64,000 nt of DNA, taken from NCBI GenBank assembly GCA_019915135.1, contig JAHLMK010000003.1, positions 1,798,001 through 1,862,000 on the forward strand, read 5' to 3'. The notes beneath the pieces were generated by a model that was not told the DNA's origin, did not search any database, and saw only the letters and a list, made by a program, of their open reading frames with translations. Source of the DNA: Strobilurus pachycystidiatus. Its lineage: Eukaryota > Basidiomycota > Agaricomycetes > Agaricales > Physalacriaceae. Every line of letters begins with the position of its first letter. The stretch's first letter is position 1. Of the stretch, positions 50,076 to 61,619 are shown piece after piece. The translations under genes and the position numbers were made by a program.

Positions 50076-51579
50076 TCACAATTGAGCAGTGAGCGCATTC
50101 CGTGTTGCCTGTAGAACTCATTAACACGAAAGACTCGGAATGGGCAAGAGAGTATACTTACAACCAACGTCGTCGACGCTGCGGGGCATCCTTTCCCGGG
50201 ACCGTTCAGGTTCTGGAGCGAGATCAATACCGCTGTGATCCTATCGATCTGCGACTGGGTGGACGAGTCTGTCGGGAACGAGATCTTGACGTCTGGGTTG
50301 TTGACTGCGAACCCAGCGGCCACGTCCACGCTAAGGTGCTGGATGAACGAGTCGCGCTCGGGCGGGCAAGCGCATGGGATGAGGATGGCCTTCCCGTCTG
50401 GTCCTGTAGTTCCGTCGCAGTCACCGGTTCCGGAAGGGTTGGTACCGGCTACGATGCCAAAGTCTGGGACAAGAGAGGGATCAACGGTAGCAGCGTTGGA
50501 CGTGGATGCAGAATTGTCAGTGGCACTGGACGGCGTCTCAGCGGGGGCAGACGCGACTGTAGTGGCAGGGGATGTCGCTGTTCCGGCCTGGAGCGCCTTC
50601 TGTGCTGCCAACAAATTAGTCGAGGCAGCAGGACAACCCTTTCCTGGTCCGTTCAGATTTTGTAACGAGATCAGAACGGCGGTGATGCGAGCGCTCTGGG
50701 ATGCGACGGAGTCATCTGTTGGGAACGATATAGCTACAGTGGGGTTGTTGACCGCGTGTCCGGCGGCAACATCTGCGCTAAGGTGCTACAATGGTCGTGT
50801 CAGATGGTTGCATGAAGACTCTTGATCAAGGTCACCAACCTGGATGAATGAGTCGCGTTCGGGAGGGCATGCGCAGGGAATGAGAATAGGTTTTCCATCC
50901 GGTCCAGTCGTGCCATCACAATCACCAGTTCCGGACGGGTTGGTACCGGCCACGATGCCAAAATCTGGTACCAACGCCGGGTCGACCCCACTCGCAGCAG
51001 CACCGTCATTGGATGCGTCAGGACTGGATGCTGCCGAACTGGCAGCGGCGGGAGCAGATGATGCTGTGGGAGCTGCCGGAGTCGCCGTCCCGTCTTGCAA
51101 TGCCTTCTGTGTGGCCAACAGATTCGTTGACGCCGCAGGACAGCCTTTGCCTGGTCCGTTCAAGTTCTGGAGCGAGATCAAGACAGCAGTGATGCGAGCA
51201 CTTTGAGATGCAACGGAGTCATCTGTGGGGAACGATACCGCGACGGATGGGTTGTTGATAGCATGGCCAGCAGCAACATCCTGACTCAAATGCTAAAATA
51301 GAGTTCGACACGAGTAAGCTGCGTGGAAAATGAATTGAAGAAGCCTATACGTACATCAATGAAAGAGTTACGGTCTGGAGGGCATGCACATGGGATAAGA
51401 ATGGCCTTGCCGTCAGCGCCGATTGTCCCATCGCAGTCCCCTGTGCCCGACGGGTTGGTGCCCGCTACGATCCCGAAGTCGGGGACAAGAGCGGGGTCCA
51501 CGCCTGCTCGTCGAACGGGCGCAGAATAGACGGATGCGATGATGGCGCCTGCCGCAACAAGAGATGTCGTGAATTTCAT
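50076..51579 (-). CDS. secreted protein of three tandem Cys-containing repeats
   Basis: ATG 51579 gives a signal peptide (MKFTTSLVAAGAIIASVYSA) and a dibasic site (VRRA). Three copies of one module follow: VDPALVPDFGIVAGTNPSGT, GDCDGT.GADGK, ILIPCACPP(D/E)R(N/D)SFI, HLSQDVAAGHAINNPSVAVS, FPTDDSVASQSARITAVLIS, LQNLNGPGKGCPAASTNLL. Repeats 1-2 and 2-3 are linked by ~35-residue Ala/Ser/Thr-rich spacers (likely O-glycosylated). Each module has four Cys (D-C-D, C-A-C, G-C-P). The last exon (ATRNALTAQL) reaches TGA 50076. Module 1 and module 2 each have an intron between SFI(D/Q) and HLS; module 3 is continuous there. The family is a small secreted protein of unknown role, perhaps a cell-wall or adhesion protein. 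Confidence 0.85.
50459..51505. repeat. three ~500 bp coding repeats
   Basis: The module starts VDP lie at about 51505, 50989 and 50488 on the minus strand, a period of roughly 500-515 bp. Long stretches, such as the LQNLNGPGKGCPAAS coding block, are nearly identical at DNA level between modules. Confidence 0.8.
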
Positions 51580-52787
51580 GGTGTCGAGTTAGATTGACGC
51601 AAAAGTTGGATGGCTAGTAAATCGGTGAACCGAAGAAAAGATCGTCTGGCGACAAAGAAAGTAGATCCTGCGTCAAGCGAGGACAAGGTCGACACAGTCG
51701 TAAGGGAAGGTGGTGGTGGTAAGAAGGAAAGGACGGAGATGCTGGCATTGTGCGGCGTTCAAGCGTTTTAAGACCATCAACTTCAAGTGATGCTGTGATC
51801 GTCGTCGTTGCCATGTTGACTTCGCGTTTCAAGAGCTGGGGTTCAAGTTGTGATCGAGTGGCGATCTGTGGCGAAATATTCCGAGCTTGCTGCTTGTGCG
51901 TCCTGCATGTCCCGCCGCTTACCGCATCCTGTTGAGACTCACTGTTCTTATGGTCCGTCAGCCTGATCTTTCTCAATCAATGAGCTCGTGCTTCAGTATT
52001 TATTGGTCGGGACATTCTTTGTTTTCAAACCATTAGAACTGGGATGACCAAAATCCTCACTTTGCAGGCGGCCTTCGGGCTGCTACACCCTCCCGCAGCT
52101 GATCATATACTTTCAAAACACGTCAGAAAGTCTCTTTGGTGCTGTATTCGTCAATTTTTCATCCCACCTCCCCTCCTTCGCGATTCGAGTTTGAAGTGTT
52201 TGAACGTACTTACAACCAACCGCCTCACTCCTCTCTCTCTCAAGAGGGCTTCGTTCACACCACAACGAGGGAATTGGCAGAGCAGACTTTTTGGCACTTA
52301 GCTTCACACGTACGTGTACTCAAAGGCGCACAAAAGCCCAAGACTTCTCGAAAGTTCACGATTTGCGCGTCATCTCGTACGTCCAATCTTCGTTGGAACC
52401 GATAAGCCTATCTTTTTCGCCTGGCTATATTAGTTCCTCCACGTTGGGCAGAGTTTACCGGAAGGCGACCACTGACCAAACTCTTTGGAACACACCAGTA
52501 GCATTTCGAACATCAATTTGCGCCACATTTCCGACTAGTAGTCATGGGCATAAAGGGGTGTGCGGGGTCCCATCCTCCGGTCGTATCAATCATGGGTGAC
52601 CCTGGCTACTCCATCCTTGTCTTTTTAAGCGCTAAGCATGCATGATGTTAGCGAATCATGATTTCTAAGATCTTCTGATTCTTATTTATGTACGCAGGGA
52701 CAGAGCAGAATATATAGATTTGTGAGCAACAGGCTCTTGCTTTCAGTTTCAAAGCGCGTTAGTATGGGCTAGAATTCACCTGGAAGC
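51580..52787. other. intergenic region, possibly one small unresolved gene
   Basis: Mostly non-coding. Between about 52113 and 52599 (plus) two overlapping frames look mildly coding (HSSLSQEGFVHTTTRELAEQ; EPISLSFSPGYISSSTLGRV), but I could not find joins or a family. The rest holds the promoter of the repeat-protein gene. Confidence 0.35.
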
Positions 52788-55428
52788 ATGCCAACGACTG
52801 GGCTAGTAGCGGTGGCCGTTACATATAGCTGCCACGACTTGCTTGCGCCCGCAAGTGTGATTGACAGACATGGGACAGGAGTGATTGAGGGGGGATTGAG
52901 GCCGAACGGAGGAAAGAATATGTCAGGCCATATGGTAGAGGGAGCTTCGGACCGGAATAATATGTTGATCGACAACCGGAGCCCTTGCCTCTCTCCTTCA
53001 TCGCCGTCAGCGACGATGTTGAGGTCCCCTCCGGATGCTCATGACGACCACCTGCGGAAGCTACTCGACCAGCGGGCGACTCGCGCTGACCTACATTCGC
53101 GAATGCCCTCTATGACTGAGTTCCCAGACACCCCTTCCATCTACAGTCGATCCTTTTTCTCGCCACGGCCAGGCGAGAAGGAAGACGCTGGCGGCGGGGA
53201 CGACGACGACGACGACAGCTTCATCTCGCCCGCACCCTTACATGTCTTTCCCGAAAAGCCTCGGCGGGACGAGCGCAATCGCATAAACGAACTCGCAGTC
53301 AGCATGCTGGACCTTGATGATGATCCGCGGTCTTCCATCGCTTCTTCCACTTACGACGACGAGGAACACGACGAGCTTGTCGATCATGACGACGACGACG
53401 AGCCTATGCCCCGCATGAGCTTGTTAGGCCCGAAGATGCGATTCCATTCCAAGGCCCCATGGGAGCTGGACGAGAGTCCCCTTGTGGAGGACGACGAAGG
53501 CGAGTCGGAAGCGGTTCGTGCAACGCCATCGACGAAGAACAACTTTACTGCTTGCCCTTTGTCGCAGAGTAGACAAGGAAGCTCTGAATCGAATCGCTCG
53601 CCTCCCTATGGCAAGCACTCCTTCGAGACCTCGTCCTTGTATTCCCGCGGACCATCTGCTAGCCAGTAGGTCTCCGCCCTGGTTCATTTTTTCCTCTTTT
53701 GAAATTTGATGTAGTGCCAGCATTTCCTCTACTCCATCCCGCGGCCCCTTTTCGATTTCCCGTATTCGCTCGCATTCGCCGGCCCACCCTCAATCCCCAC
53801 TCCTTCTCCCCCCTTCCTCTCGCTCCTCCACAGAATCCTACATATCTTCTCTTCACGACGAAGACACCACACTCACTCGAATCCGTTCCAATTCTTCGAG
53901 ACCTTCCCTCTCTGCGGCTGAAGAAGCTCATCCTTATGCAAATCCCAACCATGCACGATCAGCTTCGAACAACTCTCGTCGACGAGCGCCAGAAGTTCTC
54001 CCCTCATTTTCCTACCCCACTGTTTTACGAAGTGATTCTTCCGCTACTGTCACTGAGGCGCCATATGCAAGACATGTCTCCAGATCAGAAACACAACCCT
54101 CAATGGAAGCTCCCATTCCCCTCAGTCCCCGGTCGATACTTCAAGGGAAGGAGATCTCGTCGCCTGTGCTCATACAGAATTCCGACTTGCCATTGTCAAG
54201 CCTCGACTCCGAAGACCCTAGGTCCGGTCACTTCCCCGGTTGGATGGACAAAGCCCCATCCACTCCCATCAATTTGATTTCTTTGGAAGAAGCCAGAGCG
54301 CAAAGATCACGCAGTGCTACAGTCCAGGGCACAGGCACTATCCTTACCTTTCCAGAACGAGACTCTGAACGTGTCTCTGGACACGGACATAGTGCTAGCG
54401 TGGCTTCGAGAGCAAGGGCCCGCTCCATTAGCGCAGGCGCTCGAGCTAAACAGGCCATCACGAACATTGTCAGTGCCCCCAAGCCGGAACGACGGGACTC
54501 TGAACCTGCCGTTATTCATCACCTAGGCGCATCGTCGTCGACGTCGCCCGGCAAAAACGTCAAGCACAAGAAGAGTGGGTTCTTGCGGTTGTTCAACGGG
54601 CGTGACGACAAGTCACCTCCTCCCCCGGTACCATCGCTGTCGGACGGGTTTGCTGCCTTCAACGCTCAGCAGTCAACGCCAAAGTCCTCTAAGGCCCCTC
54701 CTCATCGCATCCCCGTTCCGCAACTATCTCCTGCTCTGACAATTGATGATCGTCCTCCAAGCATGTCGAATAGCTCGAAGCGCACCCCGCCTCCCTTGTC
54801 AATCAACACGACGTCCCCAATACCGCTGGCGCCATCAACAGGTCATGCGCCTGGAGGTCGCTTTGCGGATCGCCTAGGTCCCAACGACTTTTCCATGCCT
54901 CAAAGCGCCCCCGCTAATGTGACGGAATTCCCCTCGCTAAAGCTCAGGCCAGTGTCGACGATGTTCAGTGCTCAGTTTGGTGAACACATCCTGCCACATG
55001 ATTCTGTCACTTCTCCGACGGGTACCAATACTCTCAGCACCTCCAGCCCCAGCACGGTCGTGTCTAGCCTGTCGTTCCCAACACACAGTGAGGACAAGCC
55101 TTCCGTGGTGACCTCGACGGACGATCAGTCTTCTGTTGTCCGCGCGTTACAGGATCAGATTGTTTCTGCGAAGAAGGCGTGGCAGCGCCATATATGGGAG
55201 CTCGAGGGTCAGATTCGGGATCTCAAGGAGGAGGTGGAGACCTTGCGGACAGTGGACAAAGTTGCAGATTCAGAAGCTTATTGTGCTGCTTGTGGGAGGG
55301 GGCAGCGTCCAGCCGACAAACCCTCGGCCGAGGTTTCCACCACCACCAAACCACTGAGCATCGTGAATCGGCCCAGAGCACGGACTGGAACCGGTCAATC
55401 TCGATTCGCCAACGGGAGCACCGTTTGA
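52788..55428 (+). CDS. uncharacterised disordered protein with C-terminal coiled coil and Cys pair
   Basis: Two long exons joined at about 53668/53709 (SAS|HASISSTPSRG) give a protein of roughly 850 residues. The real start may be 52932 (MVEGASDRNN) or a later Met, as the first ~45 codons look non-coding. Most of the chain is Ser/Pro-rich and likely disordered. It has acidic runs (DDDDDD; DDEEHDELVDHDDDDE), a basic patch (GKNVKHKKSGFLRLFNG), many SP/TP sites, then near the end a coiled coil (VRALQDQIVSAKKAWQRHIW, LEGQIRDLKEEVETLR) and a CAACGRGQ pair. Ends at TGA 55428. No enzyme domain seen. Such proteins often act as phospho-regulated scaffolds in fungi; this is inference. One intron only, unlike its neighbours. 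Confidence 0.7.
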
Positions 55429-55938
55429 CCTTCTTTCTTTTTTACGCCTATACCCTCCGTTCCATTCCTTGGATCTGTATCATATCATCCCTCCTCCTCA
55501 TCGCTCGCTCAGCCCAACCGGAATCCACCCATTATCTTATCATATCTATGTCTTACCATCATCATTGTTGTATTCCCCTTCCTAGTCTCCCATTTATACC
55601 TTAATTCCGCTGCCTTTCGATTTATAACTTTCACGGGCTGCCAGTGTTGCACATTATGTCGGACGAAACCGACGATTCACTCGTTTTGTAATTTGCATAC
55701 AGTAGATATTGTAGAACAGGAAATCATCAACGTCCCTCTCTTTGATGGAAGACGAAGGGACAACGCACTGGTCTGAACGCGAGTCGCGAGTGTGTGAAGA
55801 GACGGAGAACATTGGCGGACTGGGTCGACAGAATTCATAAGTATTATACAAGCGCGAACTCTTATATTACAGAAGGAAGGATGGAAGGTGTACACCGTCG
55901 AGTGGTCCCAGAGTCGGTACACGGCGATAAGTGTTGAT
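55429..55938. other. convergent intergenic region
   Basis: No gene seen; pyrimidine-rich 3' flank of the disordered-protein gene and the 3' end of the MCT gene. Confidence 0.5.
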
Positions 55939-57705
55939 TCAGAATTTACCCCATCGTCGCATTCCCAGAATCCTTGCCGCTGTCATGAAGATCGCACTGG
56001 CGAGCAACATCAAGCCCACAAACACTTGCAATCCGTGATAGCCCCCGCTATCCGACGAAAGAATTGCTGAAAGTGAACGATAAGCGGTATGCTCTTTCAA
56101 TAAATTGGACTTGAACCACCTCCAGCGATTGAAGGTCCCGTCAGAATTCCGGGAGCCATGAACAATCTAAGTAATTATGAACACAATGCGTTGAAATTAA
56201 GGGGGTATTCTTTACGAGAAAACACCGACTCGCGCGCCAATCCACATGGGATGCGCTGTCAAGTGCCCTGTACAGGCGACTCCCAGCGACGACACAGAGG
56301 CGGACGTGAAGCCAAAGCTGTTCAGTGGTTAACCAGCTGATTTGCGAATGAGGTCCAACATCCGTACAGGAGAGAGAAGACCACCACCGCAGCTACATTC
56401 GAAGCCGGAATCCACAGTGCGAGTGACCATACACCGCTCAAAAGTACGACAGGTATGAGTGTGTTGAATTTACCGATCTACAACCGATAGATCAGCAAAG
56501 AGCATTCGCAGGTTGGGATCGTGTACCTTGTCGGCAATGACACCGGTGATGATACGACCGACGAGGCCTCCGGCATTCATGATGGAGATGGTATAGAAAG
56601 AGAAAGATGCGTCCAGTCCCTTTGAGAGGGAGTAAAGTTCGATGAACCAGTAAGGGGCAAACAGGCCTATGTGTTGCAATGAGTTTTCCTCAGTGTTGTG
56701 ACATACGGAGATCTTACCAAAGGCGACGAAAAAGCCGCCTACACAATACACCATGAACACTGGCTCCTTGAAAGCCGTCATGTCCACCAAAGGTAGCTTC
56801 ATGTTTCGCGGAAGGCGCTCTTTCAAGAGCACGATAGCTACGGCCTGGACAGCCAAGTTAACAAATGCCATCGTCCGTACAGCCCAAGGAAAGCCGATCT
56901 CGTCGAAAAGGCGCGAGAGCATGATCGGGTAGACGATACCGGCAAGAGATGATCCAGCTACAACCTGGGAATGCTGCGTCACTGTCAGAAAACGAGATAA
57001 CAGAGTTAACGTACAATTCCAACAGCAAGAGCACGCTTTTTAGAGAACCAGTGTGCGGGAAGGGCCATGAGAGGGTAGAACTGGAGAGCTATACCGAGAC
57101 CCAGCCCGACGCCGTGCGAGAGCATGATTTGGTAGTACTTTGTCGATAAAGAGGTCATCATCAGGCTGAATGTCGAGAGTAGAGAGCCCGGAATCAGAAG
57201 GGGCTTTTCAAAATGTTGAGTTCATATATAGATCCATAAGACCATGAAAATTTAAACGAACCCGAAAACCATGAGCATCGAATATGCGGCCGAAAAAGAG
57301 ACCACTGAAATACGTGAGGACGATCTGGATAGAGCCTATCCAGCTTATATCAGACGGGGAGTGCCCCAGGTGTTCAACGTAGTACGTCGTAAATACGCCA
57401 AACGCATTGACCTGGCCTGGGTAATATTACAGCACCGAATAAAACACAAAGGTCGCAAACTCACCGTACGACGTAAAGGACAGCAATGAACAGCCTACAA
57501 CGACCATCCATGCATCGCGCCCACCGTCTGGAAAAGTTATGGCTGGGGCTTTTGGTGGACTGGCCTCATCCTGAAAGACGTCGATGCGTGTACGTCCATT
57601 ACAAGACTCGGAACCTACATCTCCAGAGAGCTCCTGGACTGAGTGAGCGCTTTCTTTGTGGGAGGAAGGCTGTTCGGAGTGTGTCGTGGGAGGTGCGGAC
57701 GCCAT
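55939..57705 (-). CDS. MFS transporter of the monocarboxylate (MCT) type
   Basis: Plasma-membrane carrier of the fungal MCT/Mch group. ATG 57705 starts MASAPPTTHSEQPSSHKESA with a hydrophilic head. TM1 carries the family motif FPDGGRDAWMVVVGCSLLSF (D/G-G-x-x-A-W). Then FGVFTTYYVEHLGHSPSDIS, WIGSIQIVLTYFSGLFFGRI, VAGSSLAGIVYPIMLSRLFD, KLPLVDMTAFKEPVFMVYCV, GLDASFSFYTISIMNAGGLV, GRIITGVIADKV, FGFTSASVSSLGVACTGHLT, GILTGPSIAG and YHGLQVFVGLMLLASAIFMT, ending RRWGKF at 55939. Twelve helices are expected. Eight or so introns. Substrate is unknown; riboflavin and carboxylates are known for relatives. Confidence 0.85.
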
Positions 57706-58586
57706 AGTAGTATAGACTACCCGAGCAATACTAGGTCAGAACCCTTATGAACGGGAGCGTGGGCATCTGGGTAGCCTGATTCGGTGAGAGAGGTATCTAT
57801 CTACCAGTCAAAGATGTTCGGGGTTCCCAGACGTTCGGGATAGTACTCCAGTCATTCTGCCGTCGCCGCTTTACAGGCAATCAATGCGGCTTGAATTCTG
57901 ATCTAAGAAGATGAAGACCAAATGAAGACTGGATGAAGAAGAAGAATGGCACCATGAGGATGGACATCGGGAGAAGACTTATAGCGGGAGAAGATGCCTC
58001 GTCATTATGTCCGGCGGGAGTGCAATCGCTGGAAACGCAGGAGTTATTTGCGTCAAGCGCCAGTGATATTTTGGGCTGATGCAGTGCGACGCAAGATGAA
58101 TGAATGATGAAAGTACATCTGAAGCGCAGCCCGGGACCGAGGTAAAATCCCTCATTTGGAAGGGCTTCTTTCTTCGTTGACACGGCCTTCTTCGTACCAG
58201 TCACTGAGTTGGTGGCATCACGCAGCCTTTGTTCAGGCTGATGGCCGTCGAGACAAGCGAGGGCAGGTATATACTCCAACTCCGCTGATTCTCCACTATC
58301 AAATTCGAGGAACGGGGAACCCCAATCACTCAGAATCAACCCTCGGTCATCTCCTACTTACGCGCATCAAGCGTGTGTCGGACATGGGACTGACATGAGA
58401 TCTAGAGGTGAAAAAGTGTGAGAGTGCCTTTCCGATGCTCACATGGAATCAAACTTTTACTGACTGTGACATTCATCTAGAAATGTTGAAGGTGGTAGAT
58501 GCCGAATGCATCACCTTCACTCTCGGATCTATCCTTGTCTCAATTGAGCCATAACTGTGGAATCTCGTTACCGTCCTCAAGTGTGC
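57706..58586. promoter_or_regulatory. divergent promoter region (MCT / flavin monooxygenase)
   Basis: About 880 bp between start codons. A 152-codon minus-strand frame (57881-58339) has no recognisable domain and is probably chance. No TATA box is obvious. Confidence 0.4.
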
Positions 58587-61149
58587 ATGTTACCGCGAGC
58601 CTCGATGCATCTCTTGCCGAGTCGAGCTCATAGGCTTCGTTTTGATCCCTCTCGTTGGTCCTTCACAAGCATACGCCCAATGTCTATCGGCGCAAATTCT
58701 CTACCAACTTTGGACCGTCTCAAATCTACGGTACCCAAGGACGTCTCGCCTACAGCCATCGCCGAGCAATGGTTGGAGCGTTTCCGAAACATTGTGTCTG
58801 GCAAGGATAGCCCTGTAACTGGACTTTTCCTGCCCGATGCCTTTTGGAAGGACGCCATCGCGCTGACATCCGATTTTCGTACCCTCCAAGGACATCAATC
58901 TATCGAAAATCTTTTTGCTAGTCGCATTCAACCGTCCCTCGTGTCGGAGCTGTCGCTCGCCATGGACCCGTTCAAGGCACCCGTTCTACGCACGCCGTTC
59001 CCAGATTTTGCCCTCATACAGGCCTGCTTCGACTTCAAGACAATTTTGGGTAACGGAACAGGTGTTGTTCGACTTGTCCCGGTTGAAGGAGAGTGGAAAG
59101 CATACACTCTTTACACATGCCTAGATACCCTTTCCCAATTCCCGGAGAAGGTATTGATTTCACACGTCGGTCTTTGTCCGGCAGCCTGATGCAGCTACAG
59201 GTCGGTATCAATCGCGATGCTTCGTTGTACGAGACGCCTTGGGAAGATAAGCGGAGGAACGAGCTCGAGTTTTCCGAGCAATCTCCTTCAGTTCTGATCA
59301 TTGGTGGAGGCCACAGTGGCCTGGAGCTTGCTGCGCGTCTGAAGGCTCTAGGTGTTACCTCCTTGATAGCGGAGAAATCTGGGCGAGTTGGGGACAAAGT
59401 TCGTACTTTTTTGCCCGCCGTAGAATCGGCACCGTGGGCTCACCGTTCCACAGTGGCGCAATCGATACAGGTCCCTCTGGCTCCACGATCCCGTTTGTAG
59501 GTCAATCATTCCTTGTGCGAGAATCTTTACTGATGTACATCATCAGGGTATAACCAGCTGCCATACATGCCGTGAGTATCAGTGTTCGTCGGTGGCCCTT
59601 TGTAACACTCATCATGCAGATTGCCATCGACTTGGCCTGTCTACTGCCCCGGCGCGAAGGTAATTATGTGTTCGATCGTTGTACGAGGTCTGATATACTA
59701 CGTCCAGCTTGGAGATTTCCTCGAAACTTACGCCGCTAATCTGGAACTCAACGTTTGGACTGACTCTACTATCACTGCGGCGGTTTACGATGAGCGTAAC
59801 CAGAAGTGGGCCGTTACGCTCAATCGCGCTAACGAGACACGGAAACTGACTGTATCGCATCTTGTTTTCGCGGCTGGTTTCGGGGGTGGGCTTCCGAATG
59901 TACCACAGATCCCCGGGAAGGTATTTAACATGCCGCCTCATCGTTTCAACGACCTCTGATCAGGATCGCTAGCACCTGTTCAAGAAAGAGGTCCTTCATT
60001 CTTCAGAATACCATGCACCGACTACCTTCGCGGGGAAGAAAGTCGTTGTGGTCGGCGCTGGTAACTCAGGCGAGCACCGTGCGCTTAGGCATATTGCAGT
60101 TACTGACACTCAATCCGTAGCGCATGACATTTGCGAAGATTTGCACAAACACGGCGCAAGTGTGACAATGTACGTCGCCGCTCTCCTTTCATTGACATGC
60201 GCCTTCAAGAATCGAATCAGGTACCAACGGTCATCCACTTTTGTCATCTCTCGCAAAACTGTTGCTACGATGCTCGGAGGTGAAGTGTCCGTCTCGAACC
60301 ACTTCCCGGCTATGCTCATCAACTTCTGACAGGTGTCTTCTCTGAAGGAGTACCAACGGAGGTATCCGATCGACTTAACGCGTCCTTCCCTCTCGCTGTT
60401 GCGAAGCTCCTCCACCAACGTGTCACCCCTGCGCTTGCCAAGGCCCTTGATAGGTGCATGTTCAGGTTCTCGCTGCTCGACTGACATTTGACCTCTTTAC
60501 CGTAGCAACATACTCGACGGTCTTGCCAAGACACCATTCAAAACCAACCTAGGACCCGAAGGTGCTGGTCTGCTACAGCTCCTCCTGCGACGCGCCGGAG
60601 GGTACTACGTCGGTTCGAAATATGGCAGCATGATCACACAGCCAGCTCATGTCGTCTTGTCTAGATACTGGTGCTAGCCAGCTGATCATTGATGGTCATA
60701 TCAAAGTGAAGAATGGCAACGCCATCAAGTCATACACGGAGAACGGTCTCCTCTTCGACGATGGAACTCATCTCGACGCCGATGCCATCATATTCGCCAC
60801 AGGGTCAGTGTTACTTCCATTACTCAAGTTTGAGCTTGAGTTGTGAAACATACGAATAGATACGGAGATCCAAGGGCAATCGTAGCCGATGTATGTGGAA
60901 CAAGCGTGGCGGAGAAGCTTGAGCCGGTTTGGGGTGTGAATGCTGAAGGCGAGCTCAATTCGGCGTGGCGACCAACCAAACAACCAGGCCTGTGGTTTGC
61001 CATGGGAAACTTGGCTCTCTCGCGGTTTTATAGTTCCTTGCTGGCAATTCGTATGTCTTCTCGCTTTCGGTAATTCTTTATCCTGATGTTGGCCCACAGA
61101 AATCAAGGGCATTGAGGAGGGCATTCTTCCCCCAAGATATGTCGACTGA
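58587..61149 (+). CDS. flavin-dependent monooxygenase with N-terminal SnoaL-like domain
   Basis: FAD/NADPH oxygenase of the FMO/YUCCA-like group. Start ATG 58587 (MLPRASMHLL) or 58680 (MSIGANSLPTL). Residues ~1-190 form a SnoaL/NTF2-like domain (WLERFRNIVSGKDSPVTGLF, DFKTILGNGTGVVRLVPVEG). Then the FAD Rossmann motif VLIIGGGHSGLELAARLKAL, RVGDKWRNRYRSLWLHDPV, YNQLPYMPLPSTWPVYCPGA, HLVFAAGFGGGLPNVPQIPG, the NADPH motif VVVVGAGNSAHDICEDLHKH, RSSTFVISRKTVATMLGG, LLLRRAGGYYVGSKYGSM, LDADAIIFATG, GELNSAWRPTKQPGLWFAMG and the final EEGILPPRYVD, stop 61149. Both GxGxxG motifs are intact. Roughly ten introns, some very short exons. The target is unknown; the convergent P450 makes a joint oxidation route possible. 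Confidence 0.85.
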
Positions 61150-61619
61150 ATTTTGGGAGTAGCCTTGACTTTTAGGGTAGACTTCTCTGTATATGAGCTT
61201 TTGGACAAAGGAGAAAGGTTGATTCATTGCGTCCGTGATGTGCCCGTGATGTGCGTTGGAGCTTGGAACGCGTGCATATCGGGCGACGAAGACGGCGAAG
61301 CGTGTGATACCTCTGCGCCTGCAGTCAGTCCTTGAATCTACATTGAACGAAATAGCGCTGTGACGACGAATCGTCGACGAGCACACTATGACTTTGATAT
61401 GTTCAACCCCAGTCACCTCCCCAAATGTCCAGTCCTTGACTGTCACCAAATTGAAGCATGACTCGAATATACGGAGGTCACAGATTGCGCTAAGAGAGAC
61501 GGATACAGAAGATGTTGCTTTCCGCTCGGAATGACTTGCAATTTCGCTCTTAATGAGTGTATTACACTAGTTGACGCATTTTACATGGACGGCCGCTACT
61601 GAGTTTGGAACAAGAGATA
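61150..61619. other. convergent intergenic region between FMO and P450
   Basis: No gene seen; both 3' ends lie here. Confidence 0.5.

Noticed and set aside
50102..50825. Plus-strand Ala/Gly-rich frames
   Set aside because: Antisense shadows of the triplicated secreted protein.
57881..58339. Minus-strand 152-codon frame in the MCT/FMO promoter
   Set aside because: No domain, no signal of splicing; probably chance.
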